NCBI RefSeq assembly: GCF_001667275.1
Contig: NZ_LZHV01000044.1
Span: forward strand, 34,013-98,012
Length of the DNA stretch: 64,000 bases
Direction of reading: 5' to 3'
Source of the DNA: Mycobacterium sp. ACS4054
Lineage (GTDB): Bacteria; Actinomycetota; Actinomycetes; Mycobacteriales; Mycobacteriaceae
The position numbers were made by a program, and so were the translations under genes. Positions 37,739 through 48,656 of the stretch are shown here, piece after piece (positions within the stretch are counted from its first letter, which is position 1; each line of letters begins with the position of its first letter). Under the pieces are notes generated by a model. That model searched no databases and was not told the origin of the DNA. It saw only the letters and a program-made list of their open reading frames with translations.

Positions 37739-38287
37739 TTAGCCCAGCCCCAGATCGGCGAGGCCCAGCACGCTGCGGTACGGCAGGCCCTCGGCCTCGA
37801 TGGCCTCGGCGGCGCCGGTGGAACGGTCGACGACGGTGGCCACCCCGACCACGTGCCCGCCGGCCTCCTGGACGGCGTGCACCGCCGTCAGCGCCGACGC
37901 GCCGGTGGTGCTGGTGTCCTCGACCACCAGCACCCGCTGGCCGGAAACCTCGGAGCCCTCGATAAGGCGTTGCAGCCCATGGGTTTTCGCGGACTTGCGT
38001 ACCACGAACGCGTCGATGGGGCGGCCCGGGGCGTGCATGACGGCCGTGGCCACCGGGTCGGCGCCCAGCGTGAGCCCGCCGACCACGGCGTAGTCCCAGT
38101 CGCTGGTGAGGTCGCGCATCAGCGTGCCGATCAGGGCGGAGGCCCGGTGGTGCAGCGTGGCGCGGCGCAGGTCGACGTAGTAATCGGCCTCCTTGCCCGA
38201 CGACAGGGTGACGCGGCCGTGCACCACCGACAGCCGGCGCACCAGCTCGGCCAGCTCCGCGCGGGAGTCAGGTCCGGCCACGGCCAC
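37739..38287 (-). CDS. pyrE: Orotate phosphoribosyltransferase PyrE
   Basis: Makes OMP from orotate and PRPP. 182 residues with the PRPP-loop VLVVEDTSTTGASAL, the flexible-loop region RKSAKTHGLQ and SSGKEADYYVDLR. The ATG at 38287 overlaps the end of the SDR gene by 20 bp. The next gene's TTG follows its stop with no gap. Same order as Rv0382c. Confidence 0.95.
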   Translation of the reverse strand: MAVAGPDSRAELAELVRRLSVVHGRVTLSSGKEADYYVDLRRATLHHRASALIGTLMRDLTSDWDYAVVGGLTLGADPVATAVMHAPGRPIDAFVVRKSAKTHGLQRLIEGSEVSGQRVLVVEDTSTTGASALTAVHAVQEAGGHVVGVATVVDRSTGAAEAIEAEGLPYRSVLGLADLGLG

Positions 38288-39050
38288 CGCCGATTCGCTT
38301 GGTCACGGCCCGGATCAGGGTCCGCGGGATCATCCGCTCGGCGGCGATGATCGCCTTGTATTGCAGGCCCGGGATGCTGATCACCTTGCCGTGGGCGATG
38401 TCGGCCAGGCTCTGATTCACCACGTCGTCCACCTCGAGCCACATGAACGACGGCGACTTGGCCATGTCGATGCCGGCCCGGGCGTGAAATTCGGTGTGCA
38501 CGTAGCCCGGGCACACGGCGTGCACCCCGACGCCGGTGCCCTGCAGGCCGACGGACAGGCCCTCGCTGAACGAGATCACCCACGCCTTGGACGCGGAGTA
38601 GGTGGAGCCGCGGCCCGGCACCAGCCCGGCGACGCTGGCGATGTTGATGACGGTGCCGGCGCCGGCGTCCAGCATGGCCGGCAGCGCGGCGCGGGTCAGG
38701 TGCATGACGGCGGTGACGTTGACGTCGAGCTGCGACTGCAGCAGCGCGGGGTCGGTGGCCCAGAAGTCGCCGGAGGTGCCGAAGCCGGCGTTGTTGACCA
38801 GCACCCGCACGCCCCGGGCCAGCCGTTCGCAGACCTGCTCGCGGCCGGCCGCATCGGCCAGGTCGGCGGGCAGCACCTCGATGTCGCCGGCCCGGTCCGC
38901 GAGTTCGCCGGCCAGGTCCGTCAGCCGGTCCACGTCGCGGGCCACCAGGACCAGGTCGTAGCCGTCGTTCGCGAAGCGTCGCGCGAAGCCGGCGCCGATC
39001 CCGGACGTGGGCCCGGTGATGAGGGCTACGGGGCGGGGCATGAGCGACAT
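38268..39050 (-). CDS. Short-chain dehydrogenase/reductase
   Basis: A 260-residue classical SDR. Nucleotide-binding GPTSGIGAGFA near residue 13, NNAG (VLVNNAGFG), and the active-site triad with S in NIASVAG and YSASK. Substrate unknown; the C-terminal basic stretch (RAVTKRIGGGRGRT) is unusual but fits the same-family proteins in mycobacteria. Alternative ATG at 39041 is possible. It overlaps pyrE. Confidence 0.85.
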   Translation of the reverse strand: MSLMPRPVALITGPTSGIGAGFARRFANDGYDLVLVARDVDRLTDLAGELADRAGDIEVLPADLADAAGREQVCERLARGVRVLVNNAGFGTSGDFWATDPALLQSQLDVNVTAVMHLTRAALPAMLDAGAGTVINIASVAGLVPGRGSTYSASKAWVISFSEGLSVGLQGTGVGVHAVCPGYVHTEFHARAGIDMAKSPSFMWLEVDDVVNQSLADIAHGKVISIPGLQYKAIIAAERMIPRTLIRAVTKRIGGGRGRT

Positions 39051-39095
39051 CCTAATGACGGCGGCCGCGCCGCCCGTCCGGCGCCCGGGGCGCCG

Positions 39096-39956
39096 TCAGT
39101 GCTGATAGTTGGTGGCCTGATGGCCGTTGCGCCCGGCCGGCGGCGGCCGGCGGACGGCGTCCGGGGCGCGCTGCTCCCGGCGGATCGGCTCGGCGGGCCG
39201 GCGGGCGGCCTCCGAACCGAGCAGGCCGGAGACGTCCTGCTGCGCGCGCCGGGGCGGCAGCTCCGCGCGGCCGGCGGGCGCCAGCGGGCGACCGGGCGAC
39301 GCGCTGCGCAGCGCCGCGGGCGCGCCGGCCTCCTGCTGGGTTTCCTCCGGCAGCGGCGGCAGCACCCGCAGCAGGTCGTTGAACTGGCGCACGGTGCGCA
39401 GCCCCTCGTCCCACTGGGTGCGGGTGCTGGTGATCGGCAGGGCAACCAGCGTCCAGTTCTGCTCGTTCCACATGATCTCGGCGGAGTCGGGTGCGGTGTG
39501 GGCGAAGGTGACCATGCGGCGGTCGCAGGCCCGCCGCGCGGCGTCCAGGTTGGTGGAGTACACCATCCGTGGGCCGATGGCGCCCAGCAGCCAAATGTCG
39601 CTCTCCCGTGGCTCTTTGAGGCCCTTGAGGCGAAGGTCCACCACGACGTTGGTGCCCACCTTGCGGTGCAGCGCGATCACGGTGGCGACCTCTTCGAGGT
39701 CGAAGATGTACACGGCCTCGCCGCGGATCTGACCCAGCACCACGTTCTGCGCGGCGATGTCGCCGACCGTCGAGATCACCCCGCGCTTCCAGCGCTTGAG
39801 GATGTCGGCCGATTCACGCTCGTAGTCGAACCCGTGCGACCGCGCCCACGACTTGCGGCGCCTGCTGCGTCCGCGGCGTCGATCGAGGTCGACGTACAGC
39901 AGCACGCCCGCGCCGACGAAGCACAGCGCGGACAGCGTGAACCAAAGGGGGACCAT
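39096..39956 (-). CDS. ttfA: Trehalose monomycolate transport factor TtfA
   Basis: 286 residues with an N-terminal TM helix (about 4-23) and a cytoplasmic region ending in a disordered Arg/Pro/Ala-rich tail. The order upstream of pyrE and downstream of clpB and the overall sequence (EVATVIALHRKVGTNVVVDLR, AHTAPDSAEIMWNEQNW) match Rv0383c, an essential protein that works with MmpL3 in mycolate export. The start is the ATG at 39956, 206 bp after the clpB stop across a repeat-rich gap. Confidence 0.88.
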   Translation of the reverse strand: MVPLWFTLSALCFVGAGVLLYVDLDRRRGRSRRRKSWARSHGFDYERESADILKRWKRGVISTVGDIAAQNVVLGQIRGEAVYIFDLEEVATVIALHRKVGTNVVVDLRLKGLKEPRESDIWLLGAIGPRMVYSTNLDAARRACDRRMVTFAHTAPDSAEIMWNEQNWTLVALPITSTRTQWDEGLRTVRQFNDLLRVLPPLPEETQQEAGAPAALRSASPGRPLAPAGRAELPPRRAQQDVSGLLGSEAARRPAEPIRREQRAPDAVRRPPPAGRNGHQATNYQH

Positions 39957-40003
39957 CCCACACAGGGTATCCGCAATCGTGCCGGAATAAAGAAGTCCGG
40001 CTG

Positions 40004-40020
40004 GTCACAACCCAATTACA
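40004..40020 (-). promoter_or_regulatory. Possible direct-repeat regulator site upstream of ttfA
   Basis: On the coding (minus) strand the sequence reads TGTAATTGGGTTGTGAC: two similar hexamers (TGTAAt, TGTGAc) spaced one helical turn apart, about 50 bp upstream of the ttfA start. Such spacing is typical of response-regulator sites (MtrA-type direct repeats are of this form), but the match is weak and no experiment is implied. Confidence 0.3.
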
Positions 40021-40045
40021 GGACAAAACACGCCACTCATGCGCC

Positions 40046-40100
40046 GAACGTCGACCTGTTGGGCGATTTCGGATGAAATGCCTACAACAAGTCGACGTTC
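40046..40100. repeat. 55-base inverted repeat/hairpin between clpB and ttfA
   Basis: Left arm GAACGTCGACCTGTTG (40046-40061) and right arm CAACAAGTCGACGTTC (40085-40100) are complementary over 16 bases with one mismatch, and the enclosed segment (GGCGATTTC...GAAATGCC) can extend the stem. It lies downstream of clpB and upstream of ttfA, so it could terminate clpB transcription or be a mobile palindromic element. It has no U-tract. Confidence 0.75.
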
Positions 40101-40111
40101 GAGCCGCCTCA

Positions 40112-40159
40112 GCCGATGGTGGTGACCCGCTTCGCCCGGCTCCGCCGCGCTCGCGATCA
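40112..40159. repeat. Stem-loop family B element, third copy
   Basis: A 48-base element starting GCCGATGGTGG and ending GCGATCA, 41/48 identical to the tandem units at 10570 and 10625. Where the ends differ, both sides change: left GGTGA with right TCACC here, left CGCGA with right TCGCT there, so base-pairing is kept. It directly follows the clpB stop. Confidence 0.75.
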
Positions 40160-40162
40160 CCA

Positions 40163-42715
<2,553 letters not shown>

Positions 42716-42763
42716 ACCGGGCCACCTCCGTTCGGGTAGTTCCAAATGCTTGTCGCGATGTAC

Positions 42764-42789
42764 AACGCCGTCAAGGTTGAGTCTGTTCC
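42764..42789 (-). promoter_or_regulatory. SigH/SigE-type promoter of clpB
   Basis: On the minus strand GGAAC (from 42789) is followed after 18 bases by GTT (42766-42764), the extracytoplasmic stress-sigma pattern GGAAC-N17-19-GTT known for SigH in mycobacteria. The -35 part overlaps the HAIR spacer and right half-site, so HspR binding would block it. Confidence 0.55.
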
Positions 42790-42796
42790 GCTCAAC
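42776..42796. promoter_or_regulatory. HAIR operator for HspR upstream of clpB
   Basis: GTTGAGT-CTGTTCC-GCTCAAC is the HspR-associated inverted repeat (TTGAGT-N7-ACTCAA consensus) with a 7-base spacer. It lies 61 bp upstream of the clpB TTG and links clpB to the dnaK-operon repressor encoded at 50782. Confidence 0.85.
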
Positions 42797-42842
42797 TCTA
42801 ACGAGTTTTGGGCGGTATGGCGCAGGGGGTACCCCCGTATCG

Positions 42843-43247
42843 ATGACGCAAATGAAGCGGCACCGGCGCCCTAACACCCTCACGCTGGCCATCGTGGCCG
42901 GCGGGCTGGCGTTGGGCGGCCTGGCCGCGACCGGATTCGGCGCCGATCTCGCCGGCGCCGGTCCGTCGGCGACGGTCCCGGAGTCGGGCACGCTGCAGGT
43001 CAACGGGACCGGCACCACGAAGAGCGTCCGTTGCCAGGGCGGCTACCTGTCGGTCAGCGGACAGACGAACACGGTCACCGTCACCGGCCACTGCACCAGC
43101 GTCAGCGTCTCTGGCCACGGCAACCGCGTCGCCGTCGACAGCACGGACGCGGTGAGCACGTCCGGAACCGGCAACGCGGTCACCTACCACTGGGGCTCCC
43201 CCAACGTGGTCAGCGCCGGAACGGCCAACACCGTCAAGCAGGGCTGA
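42843..43247 (+). CDS. DUF3060 secreted protein
   Basis: A 134-residue small protein with a signal-like hydrophobic N terminus ([21 protein letters not shown]) and a repetitive Val/Thr/Ser/Gly beta segment ([30 protein letters not shown]) typical of DUF3060. Two cysteines. Function unknown. ATG 42843; an ATG at 42852 would remove MTQ. It is divergent from clpB. Confidence 0.8.
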   Translation: MTQMKRHRRPNTLTLAIVAGGLALGGLAATGFGADLAGAGPSATVPESGTLQVNGTGTTKSVRCQGGYLSVSGQTNTVTVTGHCTSVSVSGHGNRVAVDSTDAVSTSGTGNAVTYHWGSPNVVSAGTANTVKQG

Positions 43248-43275
43248 CCCGGCCGCGAGCCTAGAATCGGGGCCC

Positions 43276-44448
43276 GTGGGGCTCGAGGACACCGAAGCGT
43301 TGCAGTTGTTGCGCGACGCCTTCGGCGCGGACGAGTCCGGGCCCGGCAACGAGGTCGTGCGCCGGTTCTACACCCAGTGGTTCGCCCTCGACCCGGCGGT
43401 GCGCGACCTGTTCCCGCCCGAAATGGGCGGACAGCGGGCGGCTTTCGCCCACGCGCTGCATTGGGTGTACGGCGAACTCGTCGACCAGCGCGCGCAGGAA
43501 CCGGTGGCCTTTCTCGCTCAGCTCGGCCGCGATCACCGCAAATACGGTGTGCTGCCGGAGCATTACGACACGTTGCGGCGCGCGCTGTTCTCGGCGCTGC
43601 GGGCGCACGTCGGCGACGCCTGGACCCACGCCGTCGACGACGCGGCCAACCAATCGCTCAACCTGATCACCGGGGTGATGCGGGGTGCCGCGGACGCCGA
43701 GGAGGGGCCGGCGTGGTGGGACGGCACCGTGATCGAGCACATGCGGGTCTCCCGGGACCTCGCGGTCGTCCGGCTGCAGCTCGACCGGCCGATGGACTAT
43801 CACGCCGGGCAGTACGTCAATGTGCATGTCCCGCAATGCCCGCGGCGCTGGCGCTACCTGTCCCCCGCCATCCCGGCGGACCCGGGCGGTGGCATCGAGT
43901 TCCACGTCCGCGTGGTGCCGGGCGGCCTGGTCAGCACCGCGATCGTCAACGAGGCGCGGCCCGGCGACCGGTGGCGGCTGTCCAGCCCGCACGGCGGCCT
44001 GCGGGTCGACCGGGAGGGCGGGGACGTGCTGATGGTCGCCGGCAGCACCGGTCTGGCGCCCCTGCGGGCGCTGATCATGGACCTCAGCCGGTACGCGGTG
44101 AACCCGCGGGTGCACCTGTTCTTCGGCGCCCGCTACCGCTGCGAGCTCTACGACCTGCCGACGCTGTGGCAGGTGGCGTCCCACAACCCGTGGCTGTCGG
44201 TGTCGCCGGTCTCGGAGTACAGCGCCGACCCGGCGTGGGCCGCCGACTATCCCGATTGCACGCCGCCGCGCGGCCTGCACGTGCGGCAAACCGGCCGGCT
44301 GCCCGAGGTGGTGACCAAATACGGCGGCTGGGGCGACCGGCAGATCCTGGTCTGCGGCGGGCCGGCGATGGTGCGGGCCACCAAGGCCGCCCTGATCGCC
44401 AAAGGCGCTCCGTCGGAACGTATTCAGCACGACCCACTGTGGAGGTAA
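43276..44448 (+). CDS. Flavohemoglobin-like oxidoreductase (Rv0385 type)
   Basis: A 390-residue fusion of a globin domain (about 1-140) and a ferredoxin-reductase-type FAD/NAD domain. The proximal heme histidine is H87 in LGRDHRKYGV. The FAD part has RRWRYLSPA (not the usual RxYS), GGLVSTAI, and the NAD part GSTGLAPLRALI and CGGPAMV. In M. tuberculosis this is the type II flavohemoglobin reported to have D-lactate or quinol activity rather than NO dioxygenase. Start GTG at 43276. The next gene is translationally coupled. Confidence 0.85.
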   Translation: MGLEDTEALQLLRDAFGADESGPGNEVVRRFYTQWFALDPAVRDLFPPEMGGQRAAFAHALHWVYGELVDQRAQEPVAFLAQLGRDHRKYGVLPEHYDTLRRALFSALRAHVGDAWTHAVDDAANQSLNLITGVMRGAADAEEGPAWWDGTVIEHMRVSRDLAVVRLQLDRPMDYHAGQYVNVHVPQCPRRWRYLSPAIPADPGGGIEFHVRVVPGGLVSTAIVNEARPGDRWRLSSPHGGLRVDREGGDVLMVAGSTGLAPLRALIMDLSRYAVNPRVHLFFGARYRCELYDLPTLWQVASHNPWLSVSPVSEYSADPAWAADYPDCTPPRGLHVRQTGRLPEVVTKYGGWGDRQILVCGGPAMVRATKAALIAKGAPSERIQHDPLWR

Positions 44449-44450
44449 GC

Positions 44451-45341
44451 ATGCGTGTCGTCACCCTGCGCGACCCGGAATCGCCGGTGGCCGCGGAGTT
44501 CGTACCCGACGCGGGCATGATCGGCACCTCGCTGAGCGACGCCGGCGTGGAGCTGCTCGGGCAACGCCGCGGGCTGGACGCCTACGTGACGGCCGGCAAG
44601 ACGATGGGCATCCCGATCCTGTATCCGTGGGCGAACCGGTTGGGCGACAACTCCTATACCGCCGAGGGCGTGACGGCGACGCTGACGCCGGGCGAGAACG
44701 GGGTGCGCGCCGACCCCAACGGGTTGCCGATCCACGGAGTGCTGGCTGGCCACCGAGGCTGGCGGGTCACTGCCGAGTCGGACAACGAGCTAACGGCCGA
44801 GCTGGATTTCGCTGCCGACCCGCGATTGCTGGCCACCTTCCCGTACCCGCACGTGCTCACGGTGGCGGTGCGGCTGGCCGAGCGGACGCTGACGGTGCGC
44901 ACCACGGTCCGCGCGACCGCCGACACGGCCGTGCCGCTGTGCTTCGGCTTCCACCCCTACCTGCGCCTGCCGGACGTGCCGCGCGCCGAGTGGGTGATCC
45001 ACACCCCGCCGCTGCGGCACCTGTTGCTCGACGAGCGAGGCCTGCCGACCGGCGCGTCCGAGCCCGCCGCGGGCCGCGAGGAGGCGTTGGGCGACAAGGC
45101 TTTCGACGACGCCTACGACCGGGTGCCCGAGGGCGCGGCGTTCGCGGTGTCGGGCGGCGGGCGCCGGCTACAGGTGCGCTTCGAGCAGGGGTACCCGGCG
45201 GCGCAGATCTTCGCGCCCACCGCCGAGGACGTGGTGTGCTTCGAGCCGATGACGGCGCCGACCGACGCCCTGCGCCGCGGCGGCTACCGGTGCGCGCGGC
45301 CGGGTGAACCGGCGGTCGCCCAGTTTGCCATCCGCGTCTAG
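44451..45341 (+). CDS. Aldose 1-epimerase family protein
   Basis: 296 residues of the galactose-mutarotase-like fold: ILYPWANRLG, IHGVLAGHRGW and CFGFHPYLRLP with conserved His residues, and FEPMTAPTDALR with a Glu near the C terminus. The GGAGGTAA ribosome site includes the stop codon of the flavohemoglobin gene; start ATG at 44451. The sugar substrate is unknown. Confidence 0.85.
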   Translation: MRVVTLRDPESPVAAEFVPDAGMIGTSLSDAGVELLGQRRGLDAYVTAGKTMGIPILYPWANRLGDNSYTAEGVTATLTPGENGVRADPNGLPIHGVLAGHRGWRVTAESDNELTAELDFAADPRLLATFPYPHVLTVAVRLAERTLTVRTTVRATADTAVPLCFGFHPYLRLPDVPRAEWVIHTPPLRHLLLDERGLPTGASEPAAGREEALGDKAFDDAYDRVPEGAAFAVSGGGRRLQVRFEQGYPAAQIFAPTAEDVVCFEPMTAPTDALRRGGYRCARPGEPAVAQFAIRV

Positions 45342-45452
45342 GGGTGGGCCGCCAGCGAATTGTCCAGACCAACACATCTTCGGGTCTGCACGTGCTGAAT
45401 TAGGCGCGTTTGACGCGTACTCTTTAGCCCATCCTTGGCAGGAGGACGCAGC

Positions 45453-48400
45453 GTGAGCCCTGGCGAGACCGGCACCACGATCGACGAATTGCTGGACCGC
45501 GCCGTGCAAGCGATCAATGCCGGCGACCGCGCGACCGCGACCTCACTGGCCGGGCAGGTTCTTTCGGTCGACCGCGGCAACCCCGAAGCCGAGGACCTGC
45601 TGGCGATTCCGCCCCGCTACGGGGAAATACGCAGGCTGACAATCCTTTTCGCGGACGTGGTGGACTCGACCGCCCTCTCCACCCGGATGGAGCCGGAGAA
45701 TTACCACACCTTGGTCGGCCGGTACCGGGATGAGGTGCGCCGCGTCGTCGATCGCTACGAGGGGCACATCAGCTCAATCAAGGGCGACGGCCTGCTGGCC
45801 GTGTTCGGGCACCCCAAGGCGCACGAGAACGACGTGCGGCGCGCCGTCGCCGCGGGGCTGGACATCACCCGCGCCGTCGCGCGGCTGAGCGCCCAGGCGG
45901 AACGCAAGTTCGGTGAGTCCATCAGCGTCCGGGTGGGCATCCACCGCGGCCTGATCTATCTCGACACCGACCAGGACGACGTATACGGCTTCGCCGCCAA
46001 CCTGGCCGCACGGCTGTCGGGCCTGGCCGCGCCGGGGACGGTGGCGGTGTCGGATGCGGTGGCGCCCCTGGTCGGCGACTCGTTCGAACTCGACGCCCGC
46101 CCACCGGCTTCGGTGAAGGGCGTCGAATGTCTGACCGTGCATCACCGGGTGCTCGGCGAGCGACACGAGGCGCCGCAACTGCGATCGCCCGAGCTGATCG
46201 GGCGCGACCGCGAGCGTGCGTCGCTGCGGCAGAGCTGGCAGCGCGCGCGGGCCGGCACGTTGACCTGCCCCGGCATCGTGTTCCGCGGCGAACCGGGAAT
46301 CGGCAAGACCCGGCTGGCCGCCGAGGCGGCCGAAATGGTCCGCGCCGCAGGAGGGCCCGTGGTGCGGCTGTTCGGCTCGCCGCTGCACACCGAGACCGGG
46401 CTGCATCCGGTGCGCCGGCTCGTCGAGCGCCGCTGCGGCATCACCCGGCTGACCGACGCCGCGGAACGGCTGCGCCTGCTGCAAGCCGAACTTCGCGCCG
46501 GCGGTCTGGATCCCGCGGTCGCCACGCCGCTGCTCGCCCCCGTGATCGGCGTCGGCCCCGAGCACGGCTATCACGCCGCGGCCGTCGAAGGCCGGACCCT
46601 TTACGAGTCGATCGGCGCGACGGTTCTGCAGTACGTGCTGGCCTGCCTCGGCCGGCATGCCGGGCTGGTGATCGCGGAGGACGTGCACTGGTTCGACGCG
46701 TCCACCGCGGAGCTACTCAACTCGTTGCTGGCCGGTGCGGACGGCCGGCTACTGGTGGTGGTGACCGGACGTGATGGTGACTGGCTGCAAACCGACTGGC
46801 CGGCGGAGGTTTTCGACCTTCCGCCGCTGACCGATGAGCAGTCCGAGGCCCTGATCGCCGCGCTCAACCCGGCGGTGACCCGGGCGCAGCGCGCCGAGGT
46901 GGTCGAGCGATGTGACGGGGTGCCGTTCTACATCGAACACGTGGTAAGTGAACTCGACGGCGCCGGAACGGATTCCGGTGTGCCCGAGGCGCTCTACGAG
47001 CCGCTGTTCGCCCGGCTGCATCACTCCCGGCCCGACGTGGTGCCGGTGGTGGAGGCGGCCGCCGTCATCGGGCGCGCCGGCGACCTGCCCATGCTGCGCG
47101 CCGTGGTCGGGCGCGACGCCGAGGGCGTCGATGACATCGTCACCGAGCTCGTCCAGGCGCGCGTGCTCGAACGGCGCGGCGACGACGGCTGGCGCTTCCG
47201 CCACGAGTTGCTGCGCGAGGTGGCCGCGGAGCTGGCCCCGCCGTCACTGGGCCGGGACCTGCACGCGCGCGCCGCCCGCGCGCTGGTCAGCGCGGCGGCC
47301 GACGCCGAACCGGATTGGCCGGTGGTCGCAAGCCATTTCGAGCAGGCCCACCACTACGAGGAAGCGGTCGAGGCCTACCACATGGCCTCGGCCAACGCCC
47401 GGCGCCGCGGCGCCTTGCAGGAAGCGGTGGTCTGCCTCACGGACGCCCTCACCCAGCTGGACAACTGCCCGGGCAACCCCGACCGGGACCGCAAGGAAAT
47501 CGCGATCCGGATGGAACGCGGATTCTTGACGGGTGCGACCCAAGGCAGCATGAGCGGCGAGGGTCCCGCCGACTTCCAACGCTGCCTGGCCCTGGCCAGC
47601 GCCGGTGACCACGAGGACGAACTGCTCACCACCCTTACCGGGCTGATCGGTTACTACGTCCCGCGGGCCGAGCTGCGGCGGGCCCACGACCTGGTCGACT
47701 CGCTGTCCGCCCGGATCACCGAGATTCGGCCCTGGAGCATTCCGGCGATCGCCTCGGTGATGGGTTCGGTCGTCTGGCTGGAGGGCGACTTCGTGGCCGC
47801 CCGCGATCACCTGTTGCGGGCGCTGGCCGATAGCTCCGCGGCCGATCCGCTCGTGCTGGACACCGCCTGGTGGGTGCACGTCGACCCGATCTCGTTGGCG
47901 CACAACTACATGGCACTGACGCACACCGCGTGCGGCGACCTCGACCGGGCGCACACGCAGTTGGCGAATTCATTGCGGCGCTGCGACGTCCTGGGTTCTC
48001 CGCGCGACGCCTACAACCGTGCGAGCACGTACTACATGGAGACCTGGGTGCGGCTGGAGAGCAGCCAAATCGACCAGGCGGCAACCGCGGTCGCGGAACT
48101 CCGCACGCTCAGCGAGCAATCCGGGCTCGACCTGTGGCAGCTGGTCGGTCGAACCCAACACGCCACCGTCAAGGCGCTGGCGGCGCTCGAGGCCGACGCC
48201 GACGCCGCCACGCTGGCCGCCCATGCGGAAAAGGTCGCGCGCTGGGTGGATGGGTCCCGGCGCATGCACCTCAAGATGTTCCTGACGTTCCACGACGCGA
48301 TCGTCGGCCGCCTGCTGATCGCCGCGGGCGCGGCGCAGCGGGCGCGGGAACGATTGGAGATGGCGCTGCGGCACGCGGAAGAGACGGGGATGCACTTCTA

Positions 48401-48656
48401 CGACGGCGAGCTGATGCGCGTGCGCGCGCGGACGTTCGCCGACCCCGAGGAACGGCGCGAAGCCCTGAACGAAGCGCTCGAATTCGCCCGGCGGCAAGAG
48501 GCGGCCCTGTTCGAATTGCGTTGCCTACTCGAGCTTTATGACATCGACGGCGATCCGTCCGCGCTCGTCGACGGTGTCCGCCGCTTCCCCGGTGACGCCC
48601 GCTGGCCGGAATTCGCGCGCGCGCAAAGTATCCTCGCGCGGCCGGATCAGCGATAA
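45453..48656 (+). CDS. Class III adenylate cyclase - STAND-type ATPase - TPR regulator
   Basis: A 1067-residue protein. N-terminal helical repeat (DELLDRAVQAINAGDRATAT), then a cyclase catalytic domain with D68 and D112 (metal, FADVVDST and KGDG), K110 (adenine), N183 and R187 (transition state, ANLAAR). Then an AAA/STAND ATPase with Walker A GEPGIGKT (279-286) and IAEDVHWFD, and a long TPR-like C terminus. Unlike Rv0386 it ends without a LuxR helix-turn-helix. I use the GTG at 45453 with GGAGGA upstream. Probably cAMP synthesis regulated by the ATPase module. Confidence 0.86.
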   Translation: MSPGETGTTIDELLDRAVQAINAGDRATATSLAGQVLSVDRGNPEAEDLLAIPPRYGEIRRLTILFADVVDSTALSTRMEPENYHTLVGRYRDEVRRVVDRYEGHISSIKGDGLLAVFGHPKAHENDVRRAVAAGLDITRAVARLSAQAERKFGESISVRVGIHRGLIYLDTDQDDVYGFAANLAARLSGLAAPGTVAVSDAVAPLVGDSFELDARPPASVKGVECLTVHHRVLGERHEAPQLRSPELIGRDRERASLRQSWQRARAGTLTCPGIVFRGEPGIGKTRLAAEAAEMVRAAGGPVVRLFGSPLHTETGLHPVRRLVERRCGITRLTDAAERLRLLQAELRAGGLDPAVATPLLAPVIGVGPEHGYHAAAVEGRTLYESIGATVLQYVLACLGRHAGLVIAEDVHWFDASTAELLNSLLAGADGRLLVVVTGRDGDWLQTDWPAEVFDLPPLTDEQSEALIAALNPAVTRAQRAEVVERCDGVPFYIEHVVSELDGAGTDSGVPEALYEPLFARLHHSRPDVVPVVEAAAVIGRAGDLPMLRAVVGRDAEGVDDIVTELVQARVLERRGDDGWRFRHELLREVAAELAPPSLGRDLHARAARALVSAAADAEPDWPVVASHFEQAHHYEEAVEAYHMASANARRRGALQEAVVCLTDALTQLDNCPGNPDRDRKEIAIRMERGFLTGATQGSMSGEGPADFQRCLALASAGDHEDELLTTLTGLIGYYVPRAELRRAHDLVDSLSARITEIRPWSIPAIASVMGSVVWLEGDFVAARDHLLRALADSSAADPLVLDTAWWVHVDPISLAHNYMALTHTACGDLDRAHTQLANSLRRCDVLGSPRDAYNRASTYYMETWVRLESSQIDQAATAVAELRTLSEQSGLDLWQLVGRTQHATVKALAALEADADAATLAAHAEKVARWVDGSRRMHLKMFLTFHDAIVGRLLIAAGAAQRARERLEMALRHAEETGMHFYDGELMRVRARTFADPEERREALNEALEFARRQEAALFELRCLLELYDIDGDPSALVDGVRRFPGDARWPEFARAQSILARPDQR

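Noticed and set aside
45453..48656. Ortholog of the LuxR-type regulator Rv0386
   Set aside because: The protein has no C-terminal LuxR helix-turn-helix although its size is similar.
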